Shown here in pieces: positions 31,740 to 44,102 of a DNA stretch of 64,000 nt. The notes under the pieces are model-generated. The model worked only from the letters and a program-made list of their open reading frames with translations, was not told the origin of the DNA and made no database searches. The first letter of the stretch is position 1. Each line of letters begins with the position of its first letter. Made by a program: the position numbers and the translations under genes. The stretch lies in assembly GCA_950295325.1 (NCBI GenBank), contig OX485806.1, positions 19,406,001-19,470,000 of the forward strand, written 5' to 3'. The stretch comes from Polytrichum commune (lineage: Eukaryota; Streptophyta; Polytrichopsida; Polytrichales; Polytrichaceae).

Positions 31740-34090
31740 TCTGATAAACTTCCAAGCAGTCACATGCAAATCCTATTCAATACCCACGAACTTCAGGTCA
31801 CTGGAGTTCTGCACGAGATCCCAATTGACATTGGAACTTCATTTCCAGCTATGGTTCAGTTGGGATGAGCTAAAGCTACCTCAGAGGAAAATTTTAAAGC
31901 ACGGACTTTAATTCAACAGTCTAAAAGTGGGTAGCACTCTCTCTGCATACTACTTGCATGAATGGCGACGGAGAAATGTGTTAGGAGTATTGGAGAGATA
32001 TCGTCTGTGCAGTGAGAGATGGCATACATTTTCAAACAAATCAAAAGTGGTTAATCGCTCGTAATAGCTTAATTATCAGCTGCTGTCAGCAATGTCTTTG
32101 AGTCCATCTGCATTGCAGTATGTGATCAGCAAAGCCCCTGGGATCTGCCCCTCATGAGGCACAGATTCGCTGTTCTTGCATCATCAATATGTATTCTCTA
32201 CGACTTGCGCGTGGAAGTGGTCGCTGTGGTCGGTGTGGTCGCTGTCGTCGCTGTCGTCGACTTTGCAGATACCTGCGCGCTCACATTTTCTGCCTTGCTG
32301 ATGGCATCTTGCTTCAACATTTCATTCGCAATTGCTTTTGATTCCTGCACATCGCCGTCGTTCGACATCTTCAAACCGTACGAGTGCATGAAATTCTGCT
32401 GACCGCCATACTCCTTGTAGATAGAGTAACGTGGTGATTGTTTCCCGGTAGACGCTTTGCCAGCCGAGGAGTCGGACGACGCCATTCTGATTGTCTTCAG
32501 TAAGCTGTGCAAAAAAGGGAGTCATCTAGCCTCCTATATATCGACAAGGTGTTTCGACACACTCACAAGGACTTGACAACAAAGGACTATGAAACAACAT
32601 TATCATAGTACAAGAATAACATTGAAGAAATTGCAAGAATCACAATATTGCAGATTCTAACATCGCATTAATCCTCGCTCGTATTGGCGCTTACTGTGTA
32701 CACTATTCTTTCAGTGAATCAGAACAAACGGCGTCAATAACTTGGCAATAACTGAATGCGGGAGATGAAGAGCTTTGCATTAGGGCTAAAGTATCCATAC
32801 TACGTTGTTACAGTTTCACTTCCTGAACACGAACTCCAGCACGAGGTCGAAGTAAAAATATTTCAAGCGAAGCCTTACCTCGCGTCACAATGATGTTCCA
32901 CACACCAAGTTCTTTACCCAGAACATGACAAAAGACACGAAGTTACCTCATATGTATGGAAAAAGCAGGCGTCAATCAATGCAACCGAAGACAAACACAG
33001 AATTCCGCCTAATTTCTTGAAATTTGCACAAAATCTTTCTTCACGTTACAGATTCTCTAAACTCTAGCACAGAAAGAGACACGCGAACACATGCAGAGGT
33101 TCTGATGTGAAGAAAACTAATGGTGGACAACACGCAGGTGTGGACAATTCCTTAGCAATGGCACCACATGCAGATCTTCGACGGAAACTTCAAAAAAAAT
33201 GAACCCGATGATGAGAAAGAAGGCTCTCACCAGGTTGCTCGGAGTCAACAAGTTAACAACCAGACGCTGGTGAATGCAAACAAAGATAAACACAACAATC
33301 CGCCAGGGCCTTTCTATCTTGAAATTTCCACAATACCTCCCTGAAAAATGATGTTTTGTGCTCACAGGTCCAGGACACAAACGTGCGGAATCAAGTAGGC
33401 GGTAAGTAATGCAAGCGAAGACAAAATACAAAAAATCTGTCTGACTCCGCTAAATTCTTGAAGTCCGCACATAATCCGTCTTCTCATCACTCTAACCTGC
33501 TAAGTCCTCTCAACTCTAGGACATAAAAGAGACACTAGAACACATGATACTCTGTGTGCAGAAATCTCAGCACACAAAATACGACATCAACAAGGCATTA
33601 GGCAATACAACTAGATGATTCCACATCGTTACGTTGAAATTTTCACACCACTCTGAACTCGAGGAATTTTAAGAGAAATGTGAACAAATAATACTTTGTG
33701 TGAAGAGATCTCAGACACAGAACTTCGTATTCAAGCAGGCGTCAAGCAATGTCACCAAAGTAACACACATTAAGTCTTCGTACATATAATCTGTATCTTG
33801 GCATCACTCTGAAAATCCTAAATCCTCTCAACTCCAGGGCACAAAATAGACACTCGAACACAATGAATACTTTGTGTGACGAGATCTATGGACAACCGCT
33901 AAGGAAGATGAAGAATGCACCTGTCGCGGCTAGTGAAAGGCAAGTTTTGAGGCGGAGAAGTGTGACCAATTCACCTGCGAGGAGAGGGCTTACTGTCTTA
34001 TAAGGTGAGGCCGGGCAGGTCGGGCAGGGGAGGGGAAAAGTTCGATACAGAGAACCCACCCCGAAAAAGATACTATTCTAACACACAACC
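31740..34090 (-). repeat. Minus-oriented arm of unit 1 (N1)
   Basis: Inverted relative of the plus arm, with gene, leader repeats and TATA box (complement of 33997-34002) in mirror order. The leader has about the same five units. The right part, from 33617, is counted as the start of unit 2. Confidence 0.8.
32198..32485 (-). CDS. Small Ser/Gly/Lys-rich protein (copy N1, intact)
   Basis: 95 codons. The core (YSIYKEYGGQQNFMHSYGLKM) is as in P1, but only one N-terminal repeat is present (SSDSSAGKA) and the tail has extra Thr/Ala repeats (TTATTATTPTTATTST). Compared with P1, MWNDDD reads MSNDGD and several helix residues differ; the frame is open throughout. Confidence 0.6.
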   Translation of the reverse strand: MASSDSSAGKASTGKQSPRYSIYKEYGGQQNFMHSYGLKMSNDGDVQESKAIANEMLKQDAISKAENVSAQVSAKSTTATTATTPTTATTSTRKS

Positions 34091-34179
34091 AGAAGTTTGG
34101 TACGTAGCTAATAAAAAGAGGTTTTACAAATGCTTTTTTAATGAATAATGTCATTATTTTCAATGAGTATCGTTGTTAT

Positions 34180-34860
34180 GAATAATATTTTTAATGAATA
34201 ATGTGGGGATGAACAATGTTTTCTAGATTTTTTGGTGACACTAATTTTATATTGTACAAAAATTTAGTATCACCTTCACTAATTTTCCACGCTCATTATT
34301 GACCCTCCCTCACTAATTGGGATTAACAATGTAGTGAACTAACCCAAATGATTGAGTAATGTTATGTGAGGAGGCACCCAAACGTACCTACTTTCCCTTG
34401 GACTTCCTTGGGCAATTCATGAAACTTAGCTCTAGGTAAGGCTTTATAGATTACTATTAAGTGTAACTCTTGGTTTGCCCAATCGGACCTCAATGATGAA
34501 AAAAGGTCTTTTCACATAACCAGAAGATGAACCATTTTTTTTCCAAGCACTTTGTGCCAAGGTGGCATCTTGCCTAGCACAAACAAATGAACGAACCACA
34601 CAAAAATAATTTAATAATTTAATAGGATTTTTTTTCGGCCACCAAAATCAAGGACTTTCAGAAAATTTTGTCCGGAAGTGTCATTAGGTTGCCCCCTTCT
34701 TGTCATGTCAACACCTGAGAATCTCAACTCGAAGGGAGCCCAAATACCAACTTGAATAGTGCATATAACTCACCATTGCCGCTCCCTTGCCTTTCTTATC
34801 CCTCACATGAATAGGTATGAAATATTGTATTTAGCATCACTTATTATTTGAAATTGTGCA
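34180..34860 (+). repeat. Family A dispersed repeat (copy in unit 2)
   Basis: Nearly identical to 13050-13760, which shows that units 1 and 2 parted recently or were homogenised here. Confidence 0.75.
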
Positions 34861-35224
34861 ACACTATAACTTTCTACTATGAATGTAATTCTTTACCAAG
34901 TAAAGTTGTTAATGCTCTAGAATGTCCAAACAACCACGTCGACTTATTTTGGCAAAAATTGAAATATACACTAAATAGTTATAGCATGGCGTAATTCCAA
35001 ATAGTAAGTGACACTCAATAGGATTGGAGACTTTTTTGGGAGAGAGGGAGTCATCGCATAGCAGCTTACCTCTCATCCACCCAACATAAAGCTCTAGGAT
35101 AGCATGCAACCCCGAGGTCAATATATCTAGTCGATGAGACATCGGAATTACCTTCAACGCCCTGAGTTCGTCTGATCGAAGTCACTTCAGATGAATTGGC
35201 AACAAACCTATGGCTAGGGTGAAC

Positions 35225-35640
35225 CAGCACCTACACTCATACCTTCGGGGGATGAAGGCCTCGCGGATGACACTGAAAACGTCATCCTTCTTTATGGGAA
35301 AGCCCCCCGACATTTTTTCTGCACACGACCGAAAACTGCTGCCCGCCCGCCCGATTTCGAAAAAACTAGTGTACTTGCATTTTTGAAGGCTACTTGTCCA
35401 CAAATCCCATATTGAGTGCACTTCATTTTTGAGGTCTCCAATCCATTATATATGTTCACTTCCATTGAGTAATAAGCAATTGACTAGATTTCATTTTCAA
35501 AGTGAAACCGTCAATAAAGCATGCAATTAACTTGGAAGTTTGAAACATTACAAAATCCTCATTAATATTGAGGTTATAATTTTTGTCACTTACAATTGAA
35601 AGGGACCTTGTCATTCTAAAATGAAACTAAAATTCATGAT
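35225..35640 (-). repeat. Family B repeat (inverted copy)
   Basis: Minus-strand copy with the GACAAGGTCCC to CCCCCCGACA landmarks. It starts right at the break in unit homology (35212) and so came in with, or marks, the composite insertion. Confidence 0.65.
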
Positions 35641-35678
35641 TTATTTATATTATTTATATTATTTTAATATAATATAGT

Positions 35679-36055
35679 TAATACCTTCTACTATCATAAA
35701 GTTTCCATATGCATTTAAACTAGTTAAGTAAGATTGAATGCAACTAAGTCTAATATATTTTGATTAATCCTAATTAAACCCAATTAAATCAGAAAATATG
35801 CTTACCAAATTAATTATGCCTAATTAATCATAAATTATTTTTACTAGAGTTAATTCCATTTAAATCATGACTAATTTCAGTAAGTACATTTTATAATTAA
35901 CTAGGGTTAATTAATTTGGTACGCATATTTTCTGATTTAATTGGGCTTGAATACGATTCATTAGGATTAACCAGAAATTATTAGACTTAGTTGCATTCAA
36001 TCTTACTTTACTAGTTTAAATGCGTATGAAAACTTTGTGATTGTAGAAGGTATTA
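35679..36055. mobile_element. Foldback (long inverted repeat) element
   Basis: Two arms of about 165-170 bp, TAATACCTTCTACTATCATA ... on the left and the complement ending AGAAGGTATTA on the right, are separated by a ~40-bp AT-rich centre. Arms agree well over landmarks such as GATTGAATGCAACTAAGTCT and CCAATTAAATCAGAAAATAT. It is likely a hairpin-type MITE; no clear target duplication is visible in the AT-rich flanks. Confidence 0.75.
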
Positions 36056-36355
36056 AATATATAATATAATAGTATAGTATAGTATAGTATATACTATATT
36101 TAAAATACATTATACTATAATACATTATATTATATTAAAAATAAAATAAAATAAACATGTTCAGAAATATATGTTCAGAAAGTATTTTGTTGTGCTTTTG
36201 GTTCGTTATAATGTTACGGTATAATCATTGTTTGGGGAGCTTCGTTGATTTTTGAGGATTCTTGCACACTTCAAGGACGATAGCGTGCATTGCATAGACA
36301 TAGAGTGCCGGTGAGTTTTTTGTGGTTTTCATTTGTGGTTTGCATTGAATTGCAG

Positions 36356-36840
36356 GTGTAGACAATTGGTCGCGCTTGCACACTAAACTTGTGTCGCTGT
36401 GTTCGGACTTCACGAAGGACAGTGAGGCTTGCCGGAAGAAATGGAATGCCATCTACAACGACTACAAGGAGGACAAGGCTATGAATATGAAGTCAGGCTC
36501 TCAACGTTCAGAGAAGTGCCGCTGGTATTCACTAGTTGACGAGTTCATGTACGATAGAGCCAATGTTGTCTCACACGCACATGCTAGTGCTGTCAATCCG
36601 GATGGGCCCAACTGCACGGGCACATCGGACACTAACACCACGGAGTAACGGAGTGGAGAGAGCACATCAAAATCTTCCGAACCTTAGCGTAAGGAAGACA
36701 TTTTTTTGGAACGTTGCATTGGTGAGATAAGAGACAGTAGCAAGAATCTTATAGAAAGCATGAAGGCCAGTGAGGACATGAAGATGGTTTTATTCATTAA
36801 CATGCAACAGACAATGCAGAAGTTGGTAGAGAAACTCTAG
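36356..36840 (+). pseudogene. PIF/Harbinger Myb/SANT-like (trihelix) accessory protein
   Basis: After an acceptor (GAATTGCAG, ends 36355) the frame reads VDNWSRLHTKLVSLCSDF, then CRKKWNAIYNDYKEDK and KCRWYSLVDEFM, the three-helix Myb/SANT-like pattern with spaced Trp and Lys. The frame breaks near 36650, and a C-terminal helical part (SSKNLIESMKASEDMK ... KLVEKL) continues in another frame to TAG at 36838-36840. In this family the protein helps bring the transposase to DNA. The first exon is not identified. Confidence 0.7.
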
Positions 36841-37170
36841 GCAGATGTCAATTTAATCGCCATGTACCGGAAAAGTTTGTACAATGCATGCTTTTGTCTT
36901 TGCCATCCAAAGACTCTTTGCAATTCCATTTCTTCTTGCACAAAGCTCTTTGGGTATTTTCCCACCCATGTCCATTGCAACTTAGAATTCCCTGACCACT
37001 TCTTGCTTTATGCACTCTAAAGTCTCTATGGAGTTGTCGTCAATGCCCGCAAAGTTGTGCAAAGCGTGGTTGGCAACCGCTAGTCTTTCTTGTGTGGATG
37101 TGCTTGTATGGTTGCCCGCGGCCAACCTGTTATGCATTTTATCCTTCGCTTCTTGAATCCACTCGGTCTT

Positions 37171-38202
37171 TCAAAAACTATCGCCAAAATTAATGCACAT
37201 GTTGCGAAACACCAAGCATGTGGAAACTAGTTCGGGCACATTTTTTAGGTGCACATCGACCCTCTTCAATAAGATGCGCCATCTATTTTTGAGCATTCCG
37301 AATGCTCGCTCGATGCACATGTGCGTCGAGCTTTGCACGAAGTTCCAGTGGTACTCCTCTCGTGTAAGATCGTCTTTGTGGCCCTTGAATGGAGCCAACA
37401 TCCATGGACGGCAAGGGTATGCAGCATCGCCAAGAAGGGCATACGAAGAGAGCTTTCCAACCTTGTAGTATTGGCCAATATCGGTCCTCGCCCATAGGTT
37501 GGCATCATGCATCGATCCCGCCCAGCCTATGTCAAAATCCCAAAACATGCATTTACTGGATACCACACCCTGCAAGAGGATAGAATGGAATCCCTTCCGG
37601 TTGTAATAATCTGCGGCATGCAAGCAGGGCACAATGATGGGTATGTGGGAGCCATCCACGGCACCCACCACGTATGGTATTTGATGGATGTTCTGGAATT
37701 CTTGTGCAAATTTATCCATAACGGTTCGAGAAGGCCATCTGATGAATTTTCTGAGCAAACTAGATTTAATGGCTCCACAGAATTGAGAGATCGCAAGCTG
37801 TCATGTGGAGAGGCCAATCCTATACAAATCTGCTATGCTCTGCATGGAATTACCTGTGGCCAATTTCGAAATGGATACAACAACTTTGACCTGCACTGGA
37901 ACGGCCAGCTGCAGTCGCGTATCTTGCCTCTCCAAGAATGGTGCAAGAGTGCTACACAAGTATTCGAATGTGGACACGTCCATGCGGCCTTTTAACTCCC
38001 TCGCATTGAACGATCCTAACAGGTTCTGATAAAAGAAACCAGGTCGGTGCAATCTTCTCTCGTGTGCCCACAACCGTCGTGGCCGCGATCCATGAAGTCG
38101 CATGTACCCCTGCAATGCAATCATCATGAAACAAAGCTGCTGCCACTGCCAGACAAAAATTGCACCCTCATCCCTTGAGATGGTTTCCAGGGTTGTGAAC
38201 AA
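37171..38202 (-). pseudogene. PIF/Harbinger DDE transposase (HARBI1-like), one in-frame stop
   Basis: 343 codons in one frame. The N-terminal half has the helix-turn-helix type region (RMDVSTFEYLCSTLAPFL, VVVSISKLATGNSMQSIADL). The catalytic DDE_Tnp_4 triad is visible as VVGAVDGSH (Asp about 183), LLGDAAYP (Asp about 259) and CIERAFGMLKNRW (Glu about 298). A single in-frame TGA at the complement of 37801-37803 lies between the two halves; everything else is open. It would cut and paste the element and its Tourist-like relatives if intact. Confidence 0.88.
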
Positions 38203-38689
38203 GGAGAACTGAAAGACAAATAATATTATGAGTTTTTAGAACTCGGGGTCCATATTCCGAGTATGATGACATTCGGATGAGAATACTAACTGATTTTCTA
38301 GTTGTAAGAGAAAGCCTGTAGGAGGTGAGTTTGACAATGATGTTGAGAGCAACCAAGGCTGCCTGTTGGGAGACAGAGGCTTCGGAGTGAAGCTGGGAGG
38401 AGGAGGAGGGAGGCTTTTGCTGTGAGGACGGGAGGAGAAGGAGGCTTCTGTGAGGACGGGAGGAGGAAGGCTTCTGTCACAGACGGGAGCAGAGAAGCGG
38501 CCAATGGCAGAGCTCGGTGTACTTGCCGCTACAGGCTGGCACCACCTTCGTGGATGTTGCGCCCCTGCCGCACCGCTGCCTACAGTCTGGTAACTCCACC
38601 TGCCTCCCGCTGACGTGGCCTCTGCCACCCTACGTGCAATCATAGCCTGCGGCCAGAAATTGCCTGCCACTAGTGTGGCAAGGGCCTTA

Positions 38690-38979
38690 GTTCCACAGCT
38701 TCCCCTGAGCTACCTCCAGGTGTCTTAACCTCCATGCTCGGTCCGTTCCCGGTCGCCTCATCTTTCCAATGGCTCCCAGCTGCCTCTTCCTTTGGCCGGC
38801 TCCCAGTCTCTTTGTTCACACTCCCTTTCCAGTGCCGGTTCCCAGTCACCTCGAGTCCTCCTGTTGCACCAGTTGCTCGTTGCGTTCCCAAGCCTCCCTG
38901 TCTCCGCTGCTCCGTCTTTGGAGTTTGGTTTGCCCTTCTTGCATGCCTGGTTGCCGAATATGGATTCGGAGGCTCTACA
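38690..38979 (+). mobile_element. Right-end piece of an LTR, family T (T6)
   Basis: GC-rich sequence with GTTCCCGGT words ends in GGCTCTACA, like T1, and is followed by GTTCA (38980-38984), which matches GTTGA in the uninterrupted unit 1 site at about 15020. The rest of this LTR copy is not seen; the Harbinger element adjoins it directly. Confidence 0.6.
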
Positions 38980-39499
38980 GTTCACGGTTCTCGCTTTTGT
39001 GTGATCATTTTGTCCAGGATTAAGCATCTCTACCTAGTAGAGTAATGTGCCACCTAGGCCAGTTCAACAATGATTATTACTAGGGTATTTTTTAGAAGAT
39101 CCGAAGATTCACGAAATGTTCTCACAACTTTAATTACATTAGGCTAAGTTTTGAAGTTTGAAGAGAATTTGGAACTAGTGAAACTTAGATGTGGAAATCG
39201 AGTCATTATTCGTCGGTACTGTCTCGAGTGAACTGGCAATGAACTAATCTCTAATACTAGGCATAATTGGCCTCTTCTGATTATGGCCTCTTTTAAACCA
39301 CCTTCATGTCGAGGTGGACGCACATGAACATACAGTGAAACAAATCACATATGTTGAGGCAACATCAACTGAAAAAACATGAGTGGGGTTGTAACCACAT
39401 TTTTGTGCACCCTATTTCTATTGTATAAGTATGCAAGGTGTAAATTTCACCACAAGAAGGTGGAACAAGTATGAATACACAAGGTTATGTGTGATCTTT

Positions 39500-41544
39500 T
39501 GTCGAGGTCACCTTCAACCCTCAGCCTTAGACGGTGTAACCCGCTGCTGAACCGGTTTACATGGAAGTTACTCCCACCAAAATTAGACTTCTCTAGGTTT
39601 CCATTTTTATGAAGGTGGTTGCTTGTATACTAGCATTGGCTTCTTAGATGTGTGACATGTTCTTTTAAATGTTCTCTTGAATTCTCCAGGAGTAGTTGAC
39701 CTAAGTAGTTGCAAGGTTATGTTCCCCTAAATCCTAATGTCAAGGTTAAGTGTATTTAAAGGAACTTCATTCTTATATACAATATCTTTCATGGTTTAAA
39801 TGCTTAAGACCATTTCTATTCTTCCAAATATTCCAAGAATGTTATATTAAGAGAGAATGTAGCTTTGATAGATTTCAAGCATACTTCTTCACTAATGCAA
39901 CTTATACGAAATTCCTTTATCCATTTCATCATTCATAATTTCCATGGATTCTTTCATCAAAGAGTTTGTTCCATTTCCTATTCAGGTCCTCATTTCTCTA
40001 CTCTTATGCCATCATCTAGAATTTCCTTTAATCGATGAGGTATGGTTTATGGAGATGAAATCTTATGTAGTGATTGATGTGGCCCAATCGTCGGCCACCT
40101 CCTTTGTCCTCATCTCGATATGATGTCGATTCCAAGGCCTCCCGCTTTGCAAATCACCTCGTACTTCAATTCATGATTACCAACTCTCAAGGCTTAGCAA
40201 ATTCTCGGTAAGATCGTTGGATCTCCCTTTTATTCTGTTCGCGTAAGTGCATTTAGTTTGATTTTGGAACATAATCCTCTTTGGATTTTTAATCTCATAG
40301 CAATCTTTTCCAAATGTTAGCTTCCAAAGTCCTTTCTTTTGTTGACCGCTAATTTTTAGCTAAGTCCTTATTTCCATTTTTCTCAACTATTTCTAAGTTC
40401 AAATCTTGTTTCACGGCCTTACGCCTTTGAGTTCTTCAATTTGTAAGTCTTCCAACTTCCTAAGTTCCTAAGGACCTTTTGAACCTTTTGAGGTTTCGAG
40501 AAACTCAAGGGACCTTCAATCCTTTAATATTCTAAGAGTCGCGGATTTTGCAATCCTCTAATGTCCTAGAAAGCTCGAGGATTTACAATCCTTTAATTCT
40601 TCAAGGCGCTTGGAAAAGTCTTCTCAGTCTCGACGGTCCTCCAGTCCTGCGGGCATTCAGTCTCGGTCTCGCGGGCCTTCAGTCTTCGTCTCGAAAATTC
40701 GCTCCCAATAAAGTCCTTTCAACGCTCACGTTGAATAGTCGTATTTGATAATGAGGCGCTTTAGGGCCCCTTAGTGCCCCCTTTATATAGGACCTAAAAT
40801 CTATTAATTTCCTAATCCGGCAGTTGGGCCCTCTTCCCCTATTGCCACCTGTAGGAATCGGATATTTTTAGCCTTGTATATAATTCAGTCTAATTTTAGC
40901 ACAGGCAGATCTATTTTCAATAATGAGCACATGCTCTAATTAAATGTACATGTGGCATGCGTATAAGGTAATCCTCCCCTTTCCTAGATGTGCCTAGGAA
41001 ATTCGGTTACATCCATGGACTTAGTTCATCCAAAATTTTCCCCATTCATTGATTATGGTTAAGGTAGTTATATTCATCCAAGGGATTCTCATCCCTTGGC
41101 CACGTCCTTTCATCTACTTCCATTAAAAAGGTAACTACGTGTTCCCTAGTAACTATATATCTAAAAGTAACTAAACACTCACTAGTTTAGCCTACTTACT
41201 AATGTGGTTGTTCCATAGGGCTAATCCGCGTTCCCGCCGGCGTAACGTCCGTTCCCGGTGAGCCTCCCCGTTCGCTCCCAAGTTGTGGCCGCGTTCCCAA
41301 GTCATGGCTGCGTTCCCAAGAGTTCCCACACTCGGGGCTCCTCTTTCCGACGCCGGCCTCCCTTCTTTTCGCCGATCTTCTACGTGGCAGCTCCTCCTGC
41401 CCTAGTCTCCATCCTCCCCTTCGTTGGCCACCTCCTTCGTCCGTCTGCAAGCTCCTCTCCTTCCGACCGTCACCCCTCTTCTCATCGCAGCTCTTCCTCT
41501 CCTAATAAAAAATTTGATCGCCTCAATCACTTTATGTCACTACA
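39500..41544 (+). mobile_element. Solo LTR, family T (copy T3)
   Basis: TGTCGAGG start, CACTACA end, 5-bp near-identical duplication (39495-39499 and 41545-41549). The uninterrupted site is in unit 1 near 16090 (GTGATCTTTGCACAC). This copy is a diverged subfamily: it shares the first 90 bp and the GC-rich end with T1, T2 and T4, but most of its middle differs. No internal region, hence a solo LTR. It is 2045 bp. Confidence 0.8.
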
Positions 41545-41549
41545 TCGTT

Positions 41550-42111
41550 GCACACGTGAATGTGGTGTTGTTTTTGTTGCAAAATTCTTTGTGCCCTAGG
41601 GTTGTTAAACTCAAGGCCTCACATGCATGATATTTTCAATCCCAACAAAGAGTGCACCCCTCCCCCCCCCCCTCCTTTCTCCCAAGAAGAATTGCGATCA
41701 CTTAAACATTCAAGACACACCAACCGATTCACACACATGATGGATCAAGCAAATCACACTTCATATTAAGGGGACAAAAAAAAAGGGAGTCCGATTTCAG
41801 TCGGCTCCTCCAAGAACCTCTCGCGAATCGCTCTCGGAAAGGAGCACGCCCAAACATCCTCCAAACCCAACCAACAACAACTTCACACTACAAGCCGATG
41901 CCCATCTCTATGAAGCTATGCAAGATCCCTACAAAATGAAAATAGTCGGTGGAGAACCTTGATTGCCAACATGTTGTAGATGCAGTTGATTCGGTGACTA
42001 AGGGAACGGGAACCCGGGGAAAGGGAACCCAGGGAAGGAACCATTGATTGCGGGCAAGGTGATGTTTAAGCCTGGGAAGGAACTGCTAATTGGTCCCACT
42101 CCCCCAAAGGG
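41550..42111. other. Non-coding flank of Gly-rich gene copy 2
   Basis: Continuation of the unit sequence after T3, matching 16095-16560. It contains the C-rich tract near 41660 and no gene. Confidence 0.5.
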
Positions 42112-42360
42112 TCATGCTCCCCCGAAACCGCCGCCTCCAAAAGGTCCGAGTCCTCCAAAACCGCCTCCAAAACCGCCTCCAAAACCGCCACCGCCAAAGG
42201 GTCCGAGTCCGTTAAGACCGCCGCCGCCGAAAGGTCCTCCGGGGCCCATTGGGAAGGGGCCGAACCTATTACCTTCAACTATTGATACGAGATTGACAAT
42301 GACCAACATTAGAACTATGAACCAAGACATCTTAAGCAAGACGCATGCGCTGTTTGTCAT
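42112..42360 (-). pseudogene. Secreted Gly-rich protein, copy 2 (early stop)
   Basis: Same signal peptide and GPFGGGG repeats as copy 1, with changes (TNSACVLLKM) and one extra GGGF repeat. A TGA at the complement of 42112-42114 stops the frame inside the Gly-rich part, so the conserved FPGFPFP tail is lost. The remaining tail-coding DNA continues to about 42005. The TATA box at the complement of 42547-42556 is intact. Confidence 0.7.
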
Positions 42361-42369
42361 GATGAAGAT

Positions 42370-43872
42370 ACGTTGATGCTCCAAAGTATTGCCAAACTTT
42401 TGATTTAGACTAGAATCGGATTTGGACAAACTTGAATTCGAACAAACTTGTGATTTAGACAAGAATCGGATTTGGACAAACTTGGAATTTGAACAAACTT
42501 GTGATTTGGACAAACAATGAAATAGATGGGAATTGGATGTGTGTAGCCTATTTATACATATATATTTAGCTTTTAGTTCCATAAAAGTAAATAAAAGCTT
42601 TTGCTTTAACCAAAGTAAAGGGCAATAAAAAGTATCATTGTTCTTTTCCGTTTTCATTTCTTATTAACTTTTTCTTTATTATATTACATATGTGGAGATG
42701 AAAGTTTTGGGCCAACAAAGTAGTGCTTTCATTGGAATTCAATTCGAATTCTAATTCTAATTCTGTACACTTAGGGGGTGGACTCTTCATAACCACGTAC
42801 GGACTAACGTGAGTGTAGAAAAGGGTACCATTTGGCCGGGGATTCATGGCACTCAAGTAAAGTCATCCGGTAACAAACATCGGATGAGTCCATCAGGGGG
42901 CTTGGATGGAGCTTACTTTAGTGACAGGCCTCCGAGTTGGCATGTAAGACCTATTTTCTCCCTCATAGCTATTGTGAACTACTAATTATTTTGTAAATAT
43001 CAATTACAATATAGCCCTAGCCTGGATTTGACACCCCCGAAAGTTCATAAGGGTGTATTTAATGTCCGCCCATATTAATTTCTTAATCATAGGTTGGCAA
43101 CGCATGATACACCCACTTGTTTCTATATGAGGCATTTTTATTTTATCTAATCCCCTTTATATTATTGCCTTAAGTATTAGATTAGACTAGGATCATTTAG
43201 AACTACTAAGACTTGATATTTTTGAAACCCTTGAGACAAGGAGCCGACAATGTGAGGTAGTGTCTAAAGTGGTTCATCTCATCCGCAAAGACGAATGAAC
43301 TCTCACTAATGAAAATACATGAGTGCCACGAATCCCCGGCCATATCATTTGAGGCATTACCGTACACATTATATGGTAGCTTGAACATGTGATGTCCCGC
43401 CTTGTTGCACATGTGCATATGAACCAATAGCCCGGTCCACCTTGACCCCCTAAGCCCATGCAACCATATGCTCCCACACCCATGTGTATCTGCCTATGAA
43501 GGTATGCCCATGCCCATGCGCCTCCCCAACTTTTGCACATGTAGCCCCCCCACATTCCCACATTTGCGTCCTCTATCTTTTGTCACGTGTTCGTTTTGGG
43601 AGGGATACTTTTGAGATGTGGCCCTTTCTCTTTGGGATGGTTTGGTTTTGTGTTTTTTAGGCAATACCAAGTGGACAGCAGTGGGGCAACATGACCACTA
43701 CCACCTCTTCCGTTGCATGTAGATAAGGGGGAGGTATTGTGTTTTCTGCTATGTGTGCGAAGAAAAAGACTATTGAGAACATTAAAGTGGAGGTAGATGT
43801 ACAAAATGGAATCCCAAGGCTTGGAAGATAAAAATGATATTAGATGTGCTGGTTCAAGTTTCGTAAATGTTT
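42370..43872. other. Promoter side of Gly-rich copy 2 and left part of plus arm P2
   Basis: 42370-43008 matches 16930-17490. At about 43009 the sequence jumps to the equivalent of 23280, so a piece matching 17490-23280 of unit 1 is absent. 43009-43872 then matches 23280-24157. No gene is supported. Confidence 0.5.
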
Positions 43873-44102
43873 GTGTTGAGTTATCCTAAAGTAAGAGTAA
43901 CTTGAGCGAAGTAATAGTAACTGTATGTTCCACTCCAGTCTACTGACTATTGGGGATTCAGTTTACTATAAGTTAGAGCATTGTAAAAGTCACCCCAACA
44001 TCAATATAAAAGCCACTCACCTCAAGGTGAAACATAGTTGTGATATTATTTTTCTTTCTCTCTCTCGTTTTCTCCTCTGTCACAACACGTTATCAGCACG
44101 AG

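Larger units (their letters stand above)
12490..33616 (+). repeat. Tandem unit 1 of the large (21-23 kb) repeat
   Basis: Order of blocks: orphan promoter and non-coding block (12490-14090), short-ORF block (14090-15020), Gly-rich gene block (to 17637), two solo LTRs, then plus-oriented arm (about 24330-26920), hAT-type element, non-coding block (28303-31720) and minus-oriented arm (to 33616). The same order restarts at 33617 and again at 56978. The first block is nearly identical between units 1 and 2: an 82-codon open frame, itself probably meaningless, is unchanged between 13793-14041 and 34909-35157. Unit 3 is more diverged. Confidence 0.8.
36200..38686. mobile_element. PIF/Harbinger transposon (left end not found)
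   Basis: Two convergent genes, a Myb/SANT-like protein on plus (36356-36840) and a DDE transposase on minus (37171-38202), are the usual pair of PIF/Harbinger. The right end is probably GGCCCTTGCCACACTAGTGG (complement) at 38686, followed by TTA at 38687-38689, the family's target. I could not find a matching left end, so the left border is approximate and the element may be truncated. Confidence 0.75.
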
